Below, piece by piece: positions 51,068 through 59,864 of a stretch of DNA of 64,000 nt. Each line of letters begins with the position of its first letter. Within the stretch, counting starts at the first letter, position 1. The translations under genes and the position numbers were made by a program. The notes under the pieces were generated by a model. It was not told where the DNA came from and searched no databases. It worked only from the letters and a program-made list of their open reading frames with translations. The DNA lies in the NCBI GenBank assembly GCA_965216425.1, contig CBDCFV010000007.1, positions 1,426,001 to 1,490,000 of the forward strand. The letters run 5' to 3'. Origin of the DNA: CBDCFV01 sp965216425. Lineage in GTDB: Bacteria; Chloroflexota; Dehalococcoidia; Lucifugimonadales; UBA3495.

Positions 51068-51703
51068 ATGACCAAGGCTTTTATGGGGTTTCTTGTCGCG
51101 GCGTTGGTTCTGGGAGTCGCGTTGGGAGCGGCTTTCGCCGGCGGAGTTGCCTTGGGCAAGTCTCAAGGCGGTGAAACCGGCCAGCCGCAGGCATTCGGTC
51201 AGTTCCAGCCTGGGGAGGGAGCGCAGCCGGGGCGTCAATTCAACCGCCAGGGTCAGGACCAAACGGCGGCCGAAGCCAGGCCGGGAGGTCCGGGACAAAT
51301 AGCTGGGCAAGGTTCATCGAACGGTCCCGCTGGCCGGCCGCAAACAGGGGAACAACGGGATGGTCAGAATGACGGCCCAGCCTTTCAACGGGGTGATCGG
51401 CAAGGAGCAGGCGGCGGAAGGTCCGGCGCGGCTGGCGTGTTTGGCACTATCCAAAGCGTCGATGGCACACAATTAACGGTAGAAACACGGCAGGGAGAAA
51501 CGAGTGTCGCAGTCGGGCCCGACACTCGTGTGTACCGGCTGGTGGAAGCTTCAACCGACGACTTGCAACCCCAAGCCCAAGTTCGGGTCATGGGCCCCCG
51601 CTCAGACGAAGGCCTTGTTGAAGCCTCCTCCGTTGTGCTCGTACCTGAAGGAGGCCAGGACGCCCTTTCCCCCGGAGGCGACCGCCGCCGTCCCTCACCA
51701 TGA
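51068..51703 (+). CDS. Secreted Gln/Gly-rich protein with a DUF5666-like C-terminus
   Basis: The 211-residue product has an N-terminal signal or anchor helix (MGFLVAALVLGVALGAAFAGGVALG, about 6-30), a low-complexity Gly/Gln/Pro-rich region (about 33-118), and a small beta domain GTIQSVDGTQLTVETRQGET (126-145) with VRVMGPRSDEG near 173, resembling DUF5666. It follows the permease by 29 bases on the same strand, so it is likely part of the export operon, as a substrate, accessory or regulator. Its composition is unlike that of its neighbours. Confidence 0.7.
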   Translation: MTKAFMGFLVAALVLGVALGAAFAGGVALGKSQGGETGQPQAFGQFQPGEGAQPGRQFNRQGQDQTAAEARPGGPGQIAGQGSSNGPAGRPQTGEQRDGQNDGPAFQRGDRQGAGGGRSGAAGVFGTIQSVDGTQLTVETRQGETSVAVGPDTRVYRLVEASTDDLQPQAQVRVMGPRSDEGLVEASSVVLVPEGGQDALSPGGDRRRPSP

Positions 51704-51915
51704 CCCTCTCCCCGAGGGAAAGGACCGCCCGAATGCTCTTCTCACGCAGAAGGTCAGCGTGAAGTGAATTAGTACTACAGCTTCACTAACACCGATTCGG
51801 CACTTCCGGTCTTAAATTCGGCTTAATTTCATTAGGATCGGAGACATTGGCCGTAGCCATGCGTTGCGATTTCAGGAGCGTCCGACACCCCAAGCGACCA
51901 TCTGCGCCTGTAGTA

Positions 51916-52830
51916 CTAGACCGAGAGCGCTGCGGCGACGCCCTCTATTTTCCCTGGCCCTAATGTAGTCAGCTCACCGATCGCTTTGACGATGTTCGGG
52001 TGTTCCAATCCCGATACGAGGAATGTCCACCGACACGCCCGCTGCGTATTCGTCGTGATCTCCTCCCTCTCGGCAGCCGCGAACGTCCGTCCTGTCGCCT
52101 TCTCAAGAGCCTCTATGTTCAGCTCAATCTGCTGTGCCAGGAGACCGTCGATCGCCCCGCCAAGCTCCAGGACCTCATCTATTGCTGCCTCCCGCTCTTC
52201 TAGGCTCAAGTCCTCGGCTACTTCGCTGATTAGCAGCGTGTCCAGCTTGGCGTGTTGCGCCTCTTCCAGCCAATGGTACCTCAAGAGATCACGGAACAGC
52301 CCATCGAGGTCCGAGTCGTCGCGCACATGCTCTATGTAGTGGAGCTGGGTGAACCATTCGATAATCGCGGTCAAGACCATGACGGCCAGCTTCGACTTGC
52401 TCCTAACTACTTTCGCCACCTCTTCCCGGCCAAGGATTAAGCCGCACTCACTGCCGAAACCCTGGCCGAAGAGTTCAACCGATCTCCGAAATAGCTCCTG
52501 ATGCTTGAACTCTTCCTCAGCGAACCGCAACAACGAGCGGGCCCTGACTTCATCCCCGTAGATATCATTCATGGCCTCTTCTGTGACGGTGGGGATGATA
52601 AACTCCTCAACGAACGCGAAGATGTGGCAGTAGGCGTTGCCCATAATCTGATTCATGAGAAGCTTCTCGTTGTCGTTCAAACATCCGATCTCATCTACAC
52701 CGGCCAACCTACCGGGCAGAAAGCGCTTCGAAAAGTCGAAATTCCTGTCGGCCAAGACATCGTCTTCCAGCCACGAGACCCTCTTCGAGATGTCCAGACA
52801 CTCTTGGTACGTGTAATTGTGTGAAAGCAT
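51916..52830 (-). CDS. Ferritin-like di-iron protein
   Basis: The 304-residue helical protein carries the residues expected for a carboxylate-bridged di-iron centre: FVEEFIIP near 73-80, RFAEEEFKHQELF near 102-114 (E-x3-H type), EWFTQLHYIEH near 158-168, and HWLEEAQHAKLD near 186-197. It resembles AurF-like N-oxygenases or other ferritin-like oxygenases, with length close to AurF. GGAGG lies before the ATG. It is alone on this strand between the export operon and a repeat array, with no partner reductase. The substrate is unknown. Confidence 0.75.
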   Translation of the reverse strand: MLSHNYTYQECLDISKRVSWLEDDVLADRNFDFSKRFLPGRLAGVDEIGCLNDNEKLLMNQIMGNAYCHIFAFVEEFIIPTVTEEAMNDIYGDEVRARSLLRFAEEEFKHQELFRRSVELFGQGFGSECGLILGREEVAKVVRSKSKLAVMVLTAIIEWFTQLHYIEHVRDDSDLDGLFRDLLRYHWLEEAQHAKLDTLLISEVAEDLSLEEREAAIDEVLELGGAIDGLLAQQIELNIEALEKATGRTFAAAEREEITTNTQRACRWTFLVSGLEHPNIVKAIGELTTLGPGKIEGVAAALSV

Positions 52831-53123
52831 GGGTTTCGCCTCCTTCTATTGGGGACTTCTGCTGGGGTTCTCCACATTTAACTGCCTGGATCCAACGCCA
52901 ACCCACCATTGTCCGCGAGAGCCATAGTACTATCAGCCACGAATGCGGGCAAACTTCCTATCAAGCTCGCAAATCCATCCGGGGAGCGGTCTGAACTGGC
53001 TAACGATTGGCACACCTGGTCGACCGAGGTCACAAGGTCACCGAAGTAGATTCCACTCCAGAGGATAACTTAAGCCACCACGGCTTCCTGGGCTTGGATG
53101 ATAAGGTAAAAAGTGCTGTGCCC

Positions 53124-53293
53124 GATCCGTCATTCCCGTGCCTTCCCAGCCATTCCCACTCCGTCCCGTCATTACCAATCCTTATTCGTCGTTCCCGTTC
53201 CTTATCGGTCATTCCCGCTCCAGATTCGGCAACCCCGCTCCTTATCGGTCATCCCCGATCCTTCCTCGTCATTCCCGCGCAGGCGGGAATCCA
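53124..53293 (+). repeat. Array of eight 20-bp units ending in an ATTCCC-N8-GGGAAT palindrome
   Basis: The core GTCATTCCCG (with variants) starts at 53129, 53149, 53168, 53188, 53208, 53228, 53248 and 53268, a near-exact 20-base period. Between cores lie about 10 variable bases, often CTCCTTATCG. The last unit continues as the full palindrome ATTCCCGC-GCAG-GCGGGAAT (53271-53290). The rest of the 521-base gap 52831-53351 has no gene. Confidence 0.88.
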
Positions 53294-53351
53294 CATGTAT
53301 TGGGCATATAACGGTGGATGTCAGTGGGACCAGTTAGTTTTGAGATGGCCC

Positions 53352-54323
53352 CTAATTAGCCACCCAAGCCAGCGAGTGAATTTCGCCGAAATCCCGGCCA
53401 ATCTTGTTCCAAGTATCTCCACCACTGGAACTGTAGAACAGTTGACCGTTCACGGTGCTGGCCAGGACGTATTGAGGGTCAGACGAGTGTGTCGCCAGGT
53501 CCCACACCGACCCATTTGGCTGCACGGGCAGGGACAAAGATTCCCAGGTTGCGCCGCGGTCCCGGGACCGGTGCAGGGCGCCTGAATCCCCGAATGCGCC
53601 ATTACCGTTCCCCATGTAGACCACTTGGGAGTCGTCGGGCTTGACGGCTACAGCCCGGCAATAGGGGAACGAGACCTGCTTCCCCGCATCCATCGGTGAC
53701 CATGACTCCCCGTCGTCGGTGCTGGCGAATACTTCTCTCGGCGTAATGGTCAGTATGGTCTTGGGCGGCCCTGACGTAATCGCCAGGTTGTGGATGTCCG
53801 GGTCATTCAACGCGCCGTTTACCGCCTCCCACGTCTCGCCGCCGTCCCGGCTGCGGCGCACGCCGTCCACTTCCACTCCAGCCCACACGTTGTTGTGATT
53901 GAACGGGTCCACCAACAGCGCCGTCACCCTCGGAATCCTTACGTTGGCGCATTCGTCGGCCATCTCGACAGTCAGCTTCTTCCAAGTCCGTCCCTCGTCA
54001 GTGGAACGGAACAAGGCTGCGGGGCGCGTGCCCGCGAAAATAATTTTCGGGTCCACCGGGTCTATTGCCATGGTCCAGATGGGGATTTCGTTCATTGGCG
54101 AGTCCAGCCTCTTCCAGGTTTCTCCTCGGTTATCGCTGCGGTAGATGCCGTCCTCGACGCCCGCGTACATCACGTTGTTGTCCTTGGGATGCACTACCAG
54201 CGACCGTACGGAGCCCTCGGAGTAAATTCCTTCCCGCACTCGTTGCCAGTTGTCTCCGCCGTCGATGCTCCGCAATACGCCCTGGCCGAGGGTGCCTACG
54301 CATATTGTGACGTTGTTCAGCAT
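53352..54323 (-). CDS. BNR/Asp-box repeat protein (sortilin-like propeller)
   Basis: The 323-residue protein has seven Asp-box motifs of the S-x-D-x-G-x-T/S-W type (SIDGGDNW, SDNRGETW, STDEGRTW, SRDGGETW, STDDGESW, SRDRGATW, SSSGGDTW), so it is a beta-propeller like sialidase/sortilin or photosynthesis-stability proteins. There is no signal peptide. AGGAGG lies upstream of the ATG at 54323. Functions of such stand-alone propellers vary; enzymatic sialidase activity is unlikely without the active-site Arg triad, which I do not see. It is on its own between repeats and an amidase gene. Confidence 0.82.
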   Translation of the reverse strand: MLNNVTICVGTLGQGVLRSIDGGDNWQRVREGIYSEGSVRSLVVHPKDNNVMYAGVEDGIYRSDNRGETWKRLDSPMNEIPIWTMAIDPVDPKIIFAGTRPAALFRSTDEGRTWKKLTVEMADECANVRIPRVTALLVDPFNHNNVWAGVEVDGVRRSRDGGETWEAVNGALNDPDIHNLAITSGPPKTILTITPREVFASTDDGESWSPMDAGKQVSFPYCRAVAVKPDDSQVVYMGNGNGAFGDSGALHRSRDRGATWESLSLPVQPNGSVWDLATHSSDPQYVLASTVNGQLFYSSSGGDTWNKIGRDFGEIHSLAWVAN

Positions 54324-54534
54324 TTTCTCTTGCCTCCTGGCTTGATTGAGCGCTTCCGGGTGCGCCGCTGCCACGCTTGCCCGCCATGCCGAAATAGTAT
54401 GATGCTCCCAGCGGCTTGTCTACGGTCTAACGGGACAATTACAATGCCTGCATATTATGTAATCCGGCTGACAAGCCATATCTTATCGAATATCTCCGAA
54501 GTTCCCTCTCACGCAAGGAGAGGGGGGAGTCTAC

Positions 54535-55941
54535 GTGAATAAAGCAGACATACCCTTTCTGAAGGTTGCCGAGCTATCGAGGTTGATCGAGCAACGGGAA
54601 GTTTCTCCGGTTGAGGTCACCCAAGCCTACCTTGCCCGCATCGACGACTTGGACTTCAAGCTCAACGCCTACCTGACGGTCTGTCGCAACGAAGCCCTCG
54701 AGGCGGCCCGGGAGGCGGAACGCGCCATCTCCCAAGGGAACTACTTGGGTCCGATGCACGGTATTCCGGTGGCGGTGAAGGACCAGTTCTGGACCAAGGG
54801 CATACGTTCCACCGGCGGCTCTCGCATCTTGGCGAACTTCGTGTCCGATGAAGACGCTACGGTAGTGGCCAATCTCAAGAAAGCCGGGGCTGTCCTGTTG
54901 GGGAAGACCAACCTGACCGAGTTCGCCATCACCGGGTTCAGCCACCGCTTCAGTATGCCGCGCAACCCGTGGGACTTGAACATGTACGCCGGCGGCTCCA
55001 GCAGCGGCTCCGGGGCGGCCACAGCCGGCTTCCTCTGCGCCACCTCCTTGGGTGAGGACACCGGGGGCTCAATAAGGTTCCCCGCTACTTGGTGCGGCTT
55101 GGTGGGTCTGCGGCCCAGTTGGGGCAGGGTCAGCCGCTATGGAGTTATGAAGGGTGTCTGGTCCATGGACACTGTAGGCCCGATATCCCGCTCCGTAGAG
55201 GACGCAGCAATCACGCTGGGAGCTATAGCGGGCCACGACGACAAGGACTCCTATTCGTGGACCAGCCCGGTGCCGGACTACCGTCAAGCTCTGGACGGCG
55301 ATATAAGCGGTTTGCGGATTGGCGTGATTACCGAGATCGCCGACAGCGATTTGGTGGAGCCGGAAGTGCGGGAAGCGGTTGCCCGGGCTATCGCTACCTT
55401 GGGCGAATTGGGCGCGGTAGTCGAAGAGGTTTCCCTGCCATTGGCCGCCCACGCCGGCGTGGTATCTTCGGTCCTGTTGGGGGTTGAACCGGCGCTGAAC
55501 CACCGCGACTGGGTCCGGGAGCGCATCCAGGACTACGGCCACGACAACCGCATCGCCCTGCTCACCGGCAGCATCATCCCGGCCCACGCCTACTACAAGG
55601 CACAGAAGTTGCGAAGTTCCATACGGGACCAAGTGCGGGAAGCCCTGGACAAGTACGATGTGCTGGTGACTCCCACTTCAGGCAAGCCGGCCCAGCGGGT
55701 CGAGCAGGACCCGATCATCACCAGCAAGGAAACGGTGTCCCGCTTGCCCTACCTGTTCACTAGGGTCTTCAACTTGGCCAGCGCACCGGCGGCATCGGTG
55801 CCTTGCGGTTTCACCTCCGGCAACCTCCCAATAGGTATGCAAATAGGAGGCCGCTCGGGGGGCGACGCCACGGTGCTGAAGGTTGCCCACGCCTATGAAC
55901 AGGCGACGATATGGCACACCATGACCCCGGCCGGCCTGTAG
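54535..55941 (+). CDS. Amidase (amidase signature family)
   Basis: The 468-residue enzyme shows the Ser-cisSer-Lys triad of the AS family: HGIPVAVKDQFW near 77-88 (Lys), YAGGSSSGSGAA near 151-162 (cis-Ser region) and SLGEDTGGSIRFPA near 170-183 (nucleophile Ser). It may hydrolyse an amide or act like GatA, but the lack of GatB/GatC neighbours favours a stand-alone catabolic amidase. The GTG start has GGAGAGGGGGGAG upstream. The stop is 8 bases before the acyl-CoA dehydrogenase start, so they are co-transcribed. Confidence 0.88.
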   Translation: MNKADIPFLKVAELSRLIEQREVSPVEVTQAYLARIDDLDFKLNAYLTVCRNEALEAAREAERAISQGNYLGPMHGIPVAVKDQFWTKGIRSTGGSRILANFVSDEDATVVANLKKAGAVLLGKTNLTEFAITGFSHRFSMPRNPWDLNMYAGGSSSGSGAATAGFLCATSLGEDTGGSIRFPATWCGLVGLRPSWGRVSRYGVMKGVWSMDTVGPISRSVEDAAITLGAIAGHDDKDSYSWTSPVPDYRQALDGDISGLRIGVITEIADSDLVEPEVREAVARAIATLGELGAVVEEVSLPLAAHAGVVSSVLLGVEPALNHRDWVRERIQDYGHDNRIALLTGSIIPAHAYYKAQKLRSSIRDQVREALDKYDVLVTPTSGKPAQRVEQDPIITSKETVSRLPYLFTRVFNLASAPAASVPCGFTSGNLPIGMQIGGRSGGDATVLKVAHAYEQATIWHTMTPAGL

Positions 55942-55949
55942 AGCGCGCC

Positions 55950-57170
55950 ATGCAAACGAGTCCCAGCCCCCGCCAGCAGGCACTGGCGGCCAAGGCGTAC
56001 AAGCTGGCGGTGGAACGGTTCGCGCCAAGGGCAGCCGTCTCTGACCGCGACGCAACCTTCCCCTTTGAAGATTATGTCGACCTGAGAGACTCCGGCATCC
56101 TGGGCCTTTGCGTCCCGGAGAAGTACGGCGGCTTGGGAGCCGACTTCGAGACCTACTGCTTGGTCTCGGAGCAGTTGGCCCAAGGGAATGCTTCAACGTC
56201 GTTGACCTACAACATGCACGTCCTCGTCATGTTGATGATGGAGGTCTCCGTCGAAGGGCTTGACCTGCCGCCTCAAGTCATGGAAAGGCACCGGGACCTG
56301 AGCGAACGCCGCTACCGGGAAGTGGTCGATAAGGGAGTCTTCTACGCTCAACCTCACAGCGAGCCGGTGGAGTCGGGCAGCGCCGACGAGTTGGGCGTCG
56401 GAGGACGCCGATTCGGCACCCGGGCCGAACGGGTTGACGGCGGCTACCTCATCAACGGACGCAAGTTCTTCGTCTCATCATCGGGCGCCGCCGACTACTA
56501 CGCCACGCCTGCTTTGCTGGCCGCCGAGGGCTCTTGGGAATCCCGCACCCTTTACCTGTCTGTCCCCAAAGATGCGCCGGGCGTGGAGTTCGCCGGTGAA
56601 TGGGACCCCGTCGGGATGCGATCGACAGTGAGCCGGGACATGGTCTTGACCGACGTCTGGGTGCCCGCCGACGCTGAAATCCTGCCTCCCGGCGCTTTCG
56701 GTCAACTCTACCAGCGGCGCCCTCACCACTTCCTCGGGTTCTCGGCTACCTTCCTCGGGGTGATGCAGGCCGCCTACGACTACGCCGTGGACTACCTGAC
56801 CGGCAAGGCCGAGGGAGTGTCCGCCGCGAAAGAGGTAGGGCCGGCCATCGGTCATACGCTGGCCGACATGCTCTTCACCCTGGAGGCCACCCGTGCGCTG
56901 TTCTACCGGGCCATTTCCGAAGAGCAACTGGACCCCCCGGTCGAAGTCGTGCAACGCGCCCGTGCCGCCCACGTGCACGTGCAGCGCGGTGTGGTGCACT
57001 TGACCAGCGAGGCCCTCCGCATCTGCGGCGGCAGGGCCATGCTCAAGCGGTTCCCGCTTGAGCGTTACTACCGCGACGCCCGCGCCTCGGCGGTCATGCG
57101 CCCTTGGACCCAGGATGTCGCCACCCAGCAGGCTTGGGAAACCGCGTTGGGCATAGTTAATCCGGCTTAG
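55950..57170 (+). CDS. Acyl-CoA dehydrogenase family protein
   Basis: The 406-residue flavoenzyme has the three-domain acyl-CoA dehydrogenase layout: LRDSGILGLCVPEKYGGLGAD near 49-69, ERVDGGYLINGRKFFVSSSG near 160-179 for FAD and substrate, DPVGMRSTVSRDMVLTDVWVP near 218-238, and the C-terminal helical domain ending with the RYYRDARASAVMRP block near 369-382. The catalytic Glu is not obvious, so it may be an oxygenase-like or atypical member. An in-frame ATG at 55911 overlaps the amidase gene; I prefer the ATG at 55950. It probably pairs with the amidase in one pathway. Confidence 0.85.
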   Translation: MQTSPSPRQQALAAKAYKLAVERFAPRAAVSDRDATFPFEDYVDLRDSGILGLCVPEKYGGLGADFETYCLVSEQLAQGNASTSLTYNMHVLVMLMMEVSVEGLDLPPQVMERHRDLSERRYREVVDKGVFYAQPHSEPVESGSADELGVGGRRFGTRAERVDGGYLINGRKFFVSSSGAADYYATPALLAAEGSWESRTLYLSVPKDAPGVEFAGEWDPVGMRSTVSRDMVLTDVWVPADAEILPPGAFGQLYQRRPHHFLGFSATFLGVMQAAYDYAVDYLTGKAEGVSAAKEVGPAIGHTLADMLFTLEATRALFYRAISEEQLDPPVEVVQRARAAHVHVQRGVVHLTSEALRICGGRAMLKRFPLERYYRDARASAVMRPWTQDVATQQAWETALGIVNPA

Positions 57171-57187
57171 AAACGGGCCGATTCACT

Positions 57188-57332
57188 TTAGCAGTTATCT
57201 CAAAGTCCTGGCAGTACCAGACACGTCACTCCCACGCCTAACCCGTCATTCCCGCGCAGGCGGGAATCCATAGGCTTCAGTCAGCTGCGAGGAGCTGCGA
57301 GCAGAGCCGGTCGGTTCCAAGACAGTTTCTTA
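57188..57332 (+). repeat. About 145-bp repeat element with imperfect inverted ends and a 20-bp-period unit
   Basis: The element starts TTAGCAGTTATCTCAAA and ends near CAGTTTCTTAG, with the palindrome ATTCCCGC-GCAG-GCGGGAAT at 57248-57267. It has two core units, GTCACTCCCA at 57225 and GTCATTCCCG at 57245, spaced 20 bases. It aligns along its length with the element at 61504-61629, which has only one unit and is about 20 bases shorter. Its right end overlaps the stop codon of the minus-strand gene at 57330. Confidence 0.75.
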
Positions 57333-57914
57333 GTAAGGCAGCATCCACGACTCGGAGAACGCTAGCGCGCAGGTGCTGTGCGTCCGGGCATCCCGTTGCC
57401 GGGGGAATGGTCGCCCCTTGGCAAAATTCCCGTTGATGGTCAGGCGCGCGCTGCTGGCGGGAATCAGTACCGTGGCGACGCCGTGGGGCCGTTCCGGGTT
57501 GCCGCCGGGAAAGCTGTGGCTAAGGAAAGGCTCGCCAAGGTCGTACCAAGTCAGCGCAATTTCCTCGCCTTGGGCGTTCACCGACTCGGTCCAGTACGAC
57601 CGCAAGTCGCCGGAGCTTCCGAAGGACCCGTCCCGAGCGGGGATTTCCAGGTTCCCGAACGTAGCGTTGATCCTTCCCTGTATTTCTCCCTGTAGCCAGC
57701 GGGTCATCTGGATGTTGTCGGTGTAAATCCTAGGCTCGTTGCCGGTCAGTTCGCTTTGCAGGAACAGCACATGGCCGGGGCCGCCGGGAGAAAACAGGAT
57801 GCGCCAGAAACTGGCGTCGGTGGTTACCGGCCCGTCGTCGGTCTCGCTGAGCCGGATGTACGGGTTCTCCCCGGTAAGCAATACTCGGTTGGGGTCGATG
57901 GGGCTGGTCGTCAC
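57330..57914 (-). CDS. Protein of unknown function, 194 residues
   Basis: The product is globular and rich in aromatic and polar residues, with segments GPVTTDASFWRILFS, HVLFLQSELTGNEPRIYTDN and TWYDLGEPFLSHSFP. I see no signal, membrane helix or known motif. A GTG start with AGGAG 8 bases upstream is well supported. The stop codon lies in the right end of a repeat element, so the natural C-terminus may have been altered. No family assigned. Confidence 0.6.
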   Translation of the reverse strand: MTTSPIDPNRVLLTGENPYIRLSETDDGPVTTDASFWRILFSPGGPGHVLFLQSELTGNEPRIYTDNIQMTRWLQGEIQGRINATFGNLEIPARDGSFGSSGDLRSYWTESVNAQGEEIALTWYDLGEPFLSHSFPGGNPERPHGVATVLIPASSARLTINGNFAKGRPFPRQRDARTHSTCALAFSESWMLPY

Positions 57915-58020
57915 TGTCTCGACTCCTTTCGGTTGATTCGCTTGGAAAGATCGTTACTTTATGTAAATTACCGTGGCGTGTAGCGGTGTTGTCCCGTGGT
58001 TGGCCTCATTCCCACCCGGG

Positions 58021-58145
58021 ACCGTCATCCATACTTCAAACCATCATCCTCGAAGTCTAACCATCATCTTCGAACTCAGACCGTCATTCCCGAACTCAAA
58101 CCGTCATCTTCGAACTCAAACCGTCATTCCCGCGAAGGCGGGAAT
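58021..58145 (+). repeat. Array of six 20-bp units ending in an ATTCCC-N8-GGGAAT palindrome
   Basis: Units start at 58021, 58040, 58060, 58080, 58100 and 58120 with form ACCGTCATYYTCGAACTCAA. The last unit becomes the palindrome ATTCCCGC-GAAG-GCGGGAAT (58126-58145). The unit spacing (20 bases) matches the 53-kb array, though the variable part differs. The end of the array overlaps the coding end of the LLM oxidoreductase gene. Confidence 0.88.
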
Positions 58146-59131
58146 CCACTACCGTGAGTCCGGGCAATGTTCTCGAAATCTTCCAGCCGTGGCAGCAGCA
58201 GCGGCAGGTCCACCCCCGCGTTGCGATAGGCGGCAACCCGTTCCTTGCAATACTCCTCCGGTCCCACAAGGTAGAACGCATCCACCATCTCGTCGCTGAT
58301 CAGGTCAACTGCGCTCACGCCCCTGTCCTGTTGCACCGATGCCCGCAACGGCTCAAGGATGGATGTGTCGAACCCGCCCTTCTCCAGTAATATCTCGCCG
58401 ACGCGGGGTTCCTCCAGCAACCGCACTATGCGGCGCTTCAGGTCGGGCCAGAGCCCCTCCGGCTCGTCTGTCTGCCGCATGATCAACATGCAGGCTATGT
58501 CCACCGAATCGGGGTCGCGCCCGGCCTCTCGTGCCGCCTTACGCACCTCTTCCGCCGCATATTTCACGTAGCTCACCGGCGTGTAGGCGTTCAGCAGCAC
58601 CCCGTCGGCCATCGCGCCCGCCAGCCGCAGCGCCTTGGGCCCAATGGCCGCCAAGTATATCGGCGGCTCTGCTTGGCTGGGCGCTATGGCCAGCCGCACG
58701 TTGGTCAACCGGGACTCCGCCTCGTTGGTAGTGACCGTCTCCCCCGCCATCAAACGCCGCAGGGTAGACACCACCGACTCCATCACTTGGAAGGGGTCGC
58801 CGTAGCTCATCCCCATCCTGTCTTGGATGACCCCCCGTTCACTCCGCCCCAACCCCAAGGAGAACCTACCGCCTGAAATCCGGTCCAGGGTCGCGGTGGA
58901 CATGGCCAGCAACGCCGGGTTCCGGGTGTAGGGATTGGTGACGCCCAACCCCAGCTTGATAGTCCTGGTTGCCGCGGCAAGGTAGCCCAGCAGGGAAAAT
59001 GTCTCCTCGTGGAAGTACCGCTCGGTTACCCACAACGATTCAAACCCGGCGCTCTCGGCAAGCTCGCCGTACCGCCGCAGTTCTTCGCCGCTGTCGATTC
59101 CGTGGTAAAGGACTATCCCAAGCCGTTCCAC
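58124..59131 (-). CDS. LLM-class flavin-dependent oxidoreductase
   Basis: The 335-residue protein is a bacterial-luciferase-like TIM barrel: AESAGFESLWVTERYFHEETFSLLGYLAAAT near 26-56, IKLGLGVTNPYTRNPALLAMSTATLD near 58-83 and GRFSLGLGRSERG near 87-99. It probably uses F420 or FMN for oxidation or reduction of an organic substrate. The GTG start has AAAGGG upstream. The last residues SGFPPSRE and the TGA stop are encoded by the repeat palindrome, so the C-terminal tail is not native. It is third in a GMC-HAD-LLM operon, 16 bases after the HAD gene. Confidence 0.85.
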   Translation of the reverse strand: MERLGIVLYHGIDSGEELRRYGELAESAGFESLWVTERYFHEETFSLLGYLAAATRTIKLGLGVTNPYTRNPALLAMSTATLDRISGGRFSLGLGRSERGVIQDRMGMSYGDPFQVMESVVSTLRRLMAGETVTTNEAESRLTNVRLAIAPSQAEPPIYLAAIGPKALRLAGAMADGVLLNAYTPVSYVKYAAEEVRKAAREAGRDPDSVDIACMLIMRQTDEPEGLWPDLKRRIVRLLEEPRVGEILLEKGGFDTSILEPLRASVQQDRGVSAVDLISDEMVDAFYLVGPEEYCKERVAAYRNAGVDLPLLLPRLEDFENIARTHGSGFPPSRE

Positions 59132-59147
59132 TGGCCAATCCCTTTCT

Positions 59148-59852
59148 TTATGTCAGTAGCCTTTCGGCTAACTCGACAAAGTTGTTCACGATAATGTTGG
59201 GCTGGTAGTCCGAGTCCTCGGTGGGCAGCTTGTACCGGTTGACGTAGGCCGCCTTGAAGCCGCAGGCTTGCGCCCCCAGTATGTCGAAGGCATGGGCCGC
59301 GACCATCATTATCTCTCCCGGTTCGCACCCCAGCCGCTGCACCGCCTTGCGGTATATTCCTGGAGCGGGCTTGAACGCGCCAACTTGGTCCACGGATATA
59401 ATCGCGTCGAACTCCACCGGCACGTTGTTCCCCAGCAGCTTCTCCAAGTACCACTGCTCCCCGTTGGACAGCGCCACGAGCTTGTACCGGCTGCCCAACG
59501 ACCGCAGGCCCTCGATGGCGTCGGCGTAGGGTTGCAGGCCCATGTAGACCTTCATGAACTCCTGTACTGAGTCAACGGTGTAGCTGACGTTGTGCTTCTT
59601 CAGGCAGTAGACAAACGCCCGTCGGCACGTCTCAAGGTAGCCGCTGTGTCCCAGCATCAGCAGGTTGTCTTGGTATTGCTCTATGCGCTGGCGTTCCCGC
59701 CAATCGGCGTAGAAGGCTTGGCCGGTCATGTTGGAACCGTTGGCCGCCAGGAAGTCCCCCGCCGGCCCGGCCAAGCTCCCCGTCAAGTCCATCACGGTGC
59801 CGAAAATGTCGAACGTAAGGTATTTAACCCTCTCCAAGGACTGGTCTGCCAT
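59148..59852 (-). CDS. Haloacid dehalogenase type II-like hydrolase
   Basis: The 234-residue enzyme has the HAD nucleophile in LTFDIFGTV (D15), the L-2-haloacid-dehalogenase-like RQRIEQYQ segment near 54, the motif II SNG near 129-131, motif III FKPAPGIY (Lys) near 158-165 and VAAHAFDILGAQACGFK near 182-198. It may remove halogen from 2-haloacids or act on phosphorylated compounds. GGAGAG lies before the ATG. It starts 12 bases after the GMC gene and is in operon with it. Confidence 0.85.
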   Translation of the reverse strand: MADQSLERVKYLTFDIFGTVMDLTGSLAGPAGDFLAANGSNMTGQAFYADWRERQRIEQYQDNLLMLGHSGYLETCRRAFVYCLKKHNVSYTVDSVQEFMKVYMGLQPYADAIEGLRSLGSRYKLVALSNGEQWYLEKLLGNNVPVEFDAIISVDQVGAFKPAPGIYRKAVQRLGCEPGEIMMVAAHAFDILGAQACGFKAAYVNRYKLPTEDSDYQPNIIVNNFVELAERLLT

Positions 59853-59864
59853 GCAATAACTCTC

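Noticed and set aside
53124..53293. CRISPR-like array
   Set aside because: The unit is only 20 bases with a 10-base core, spacers are not of CRISPR length, the last unit is a palindrome, and no cas genes are present.
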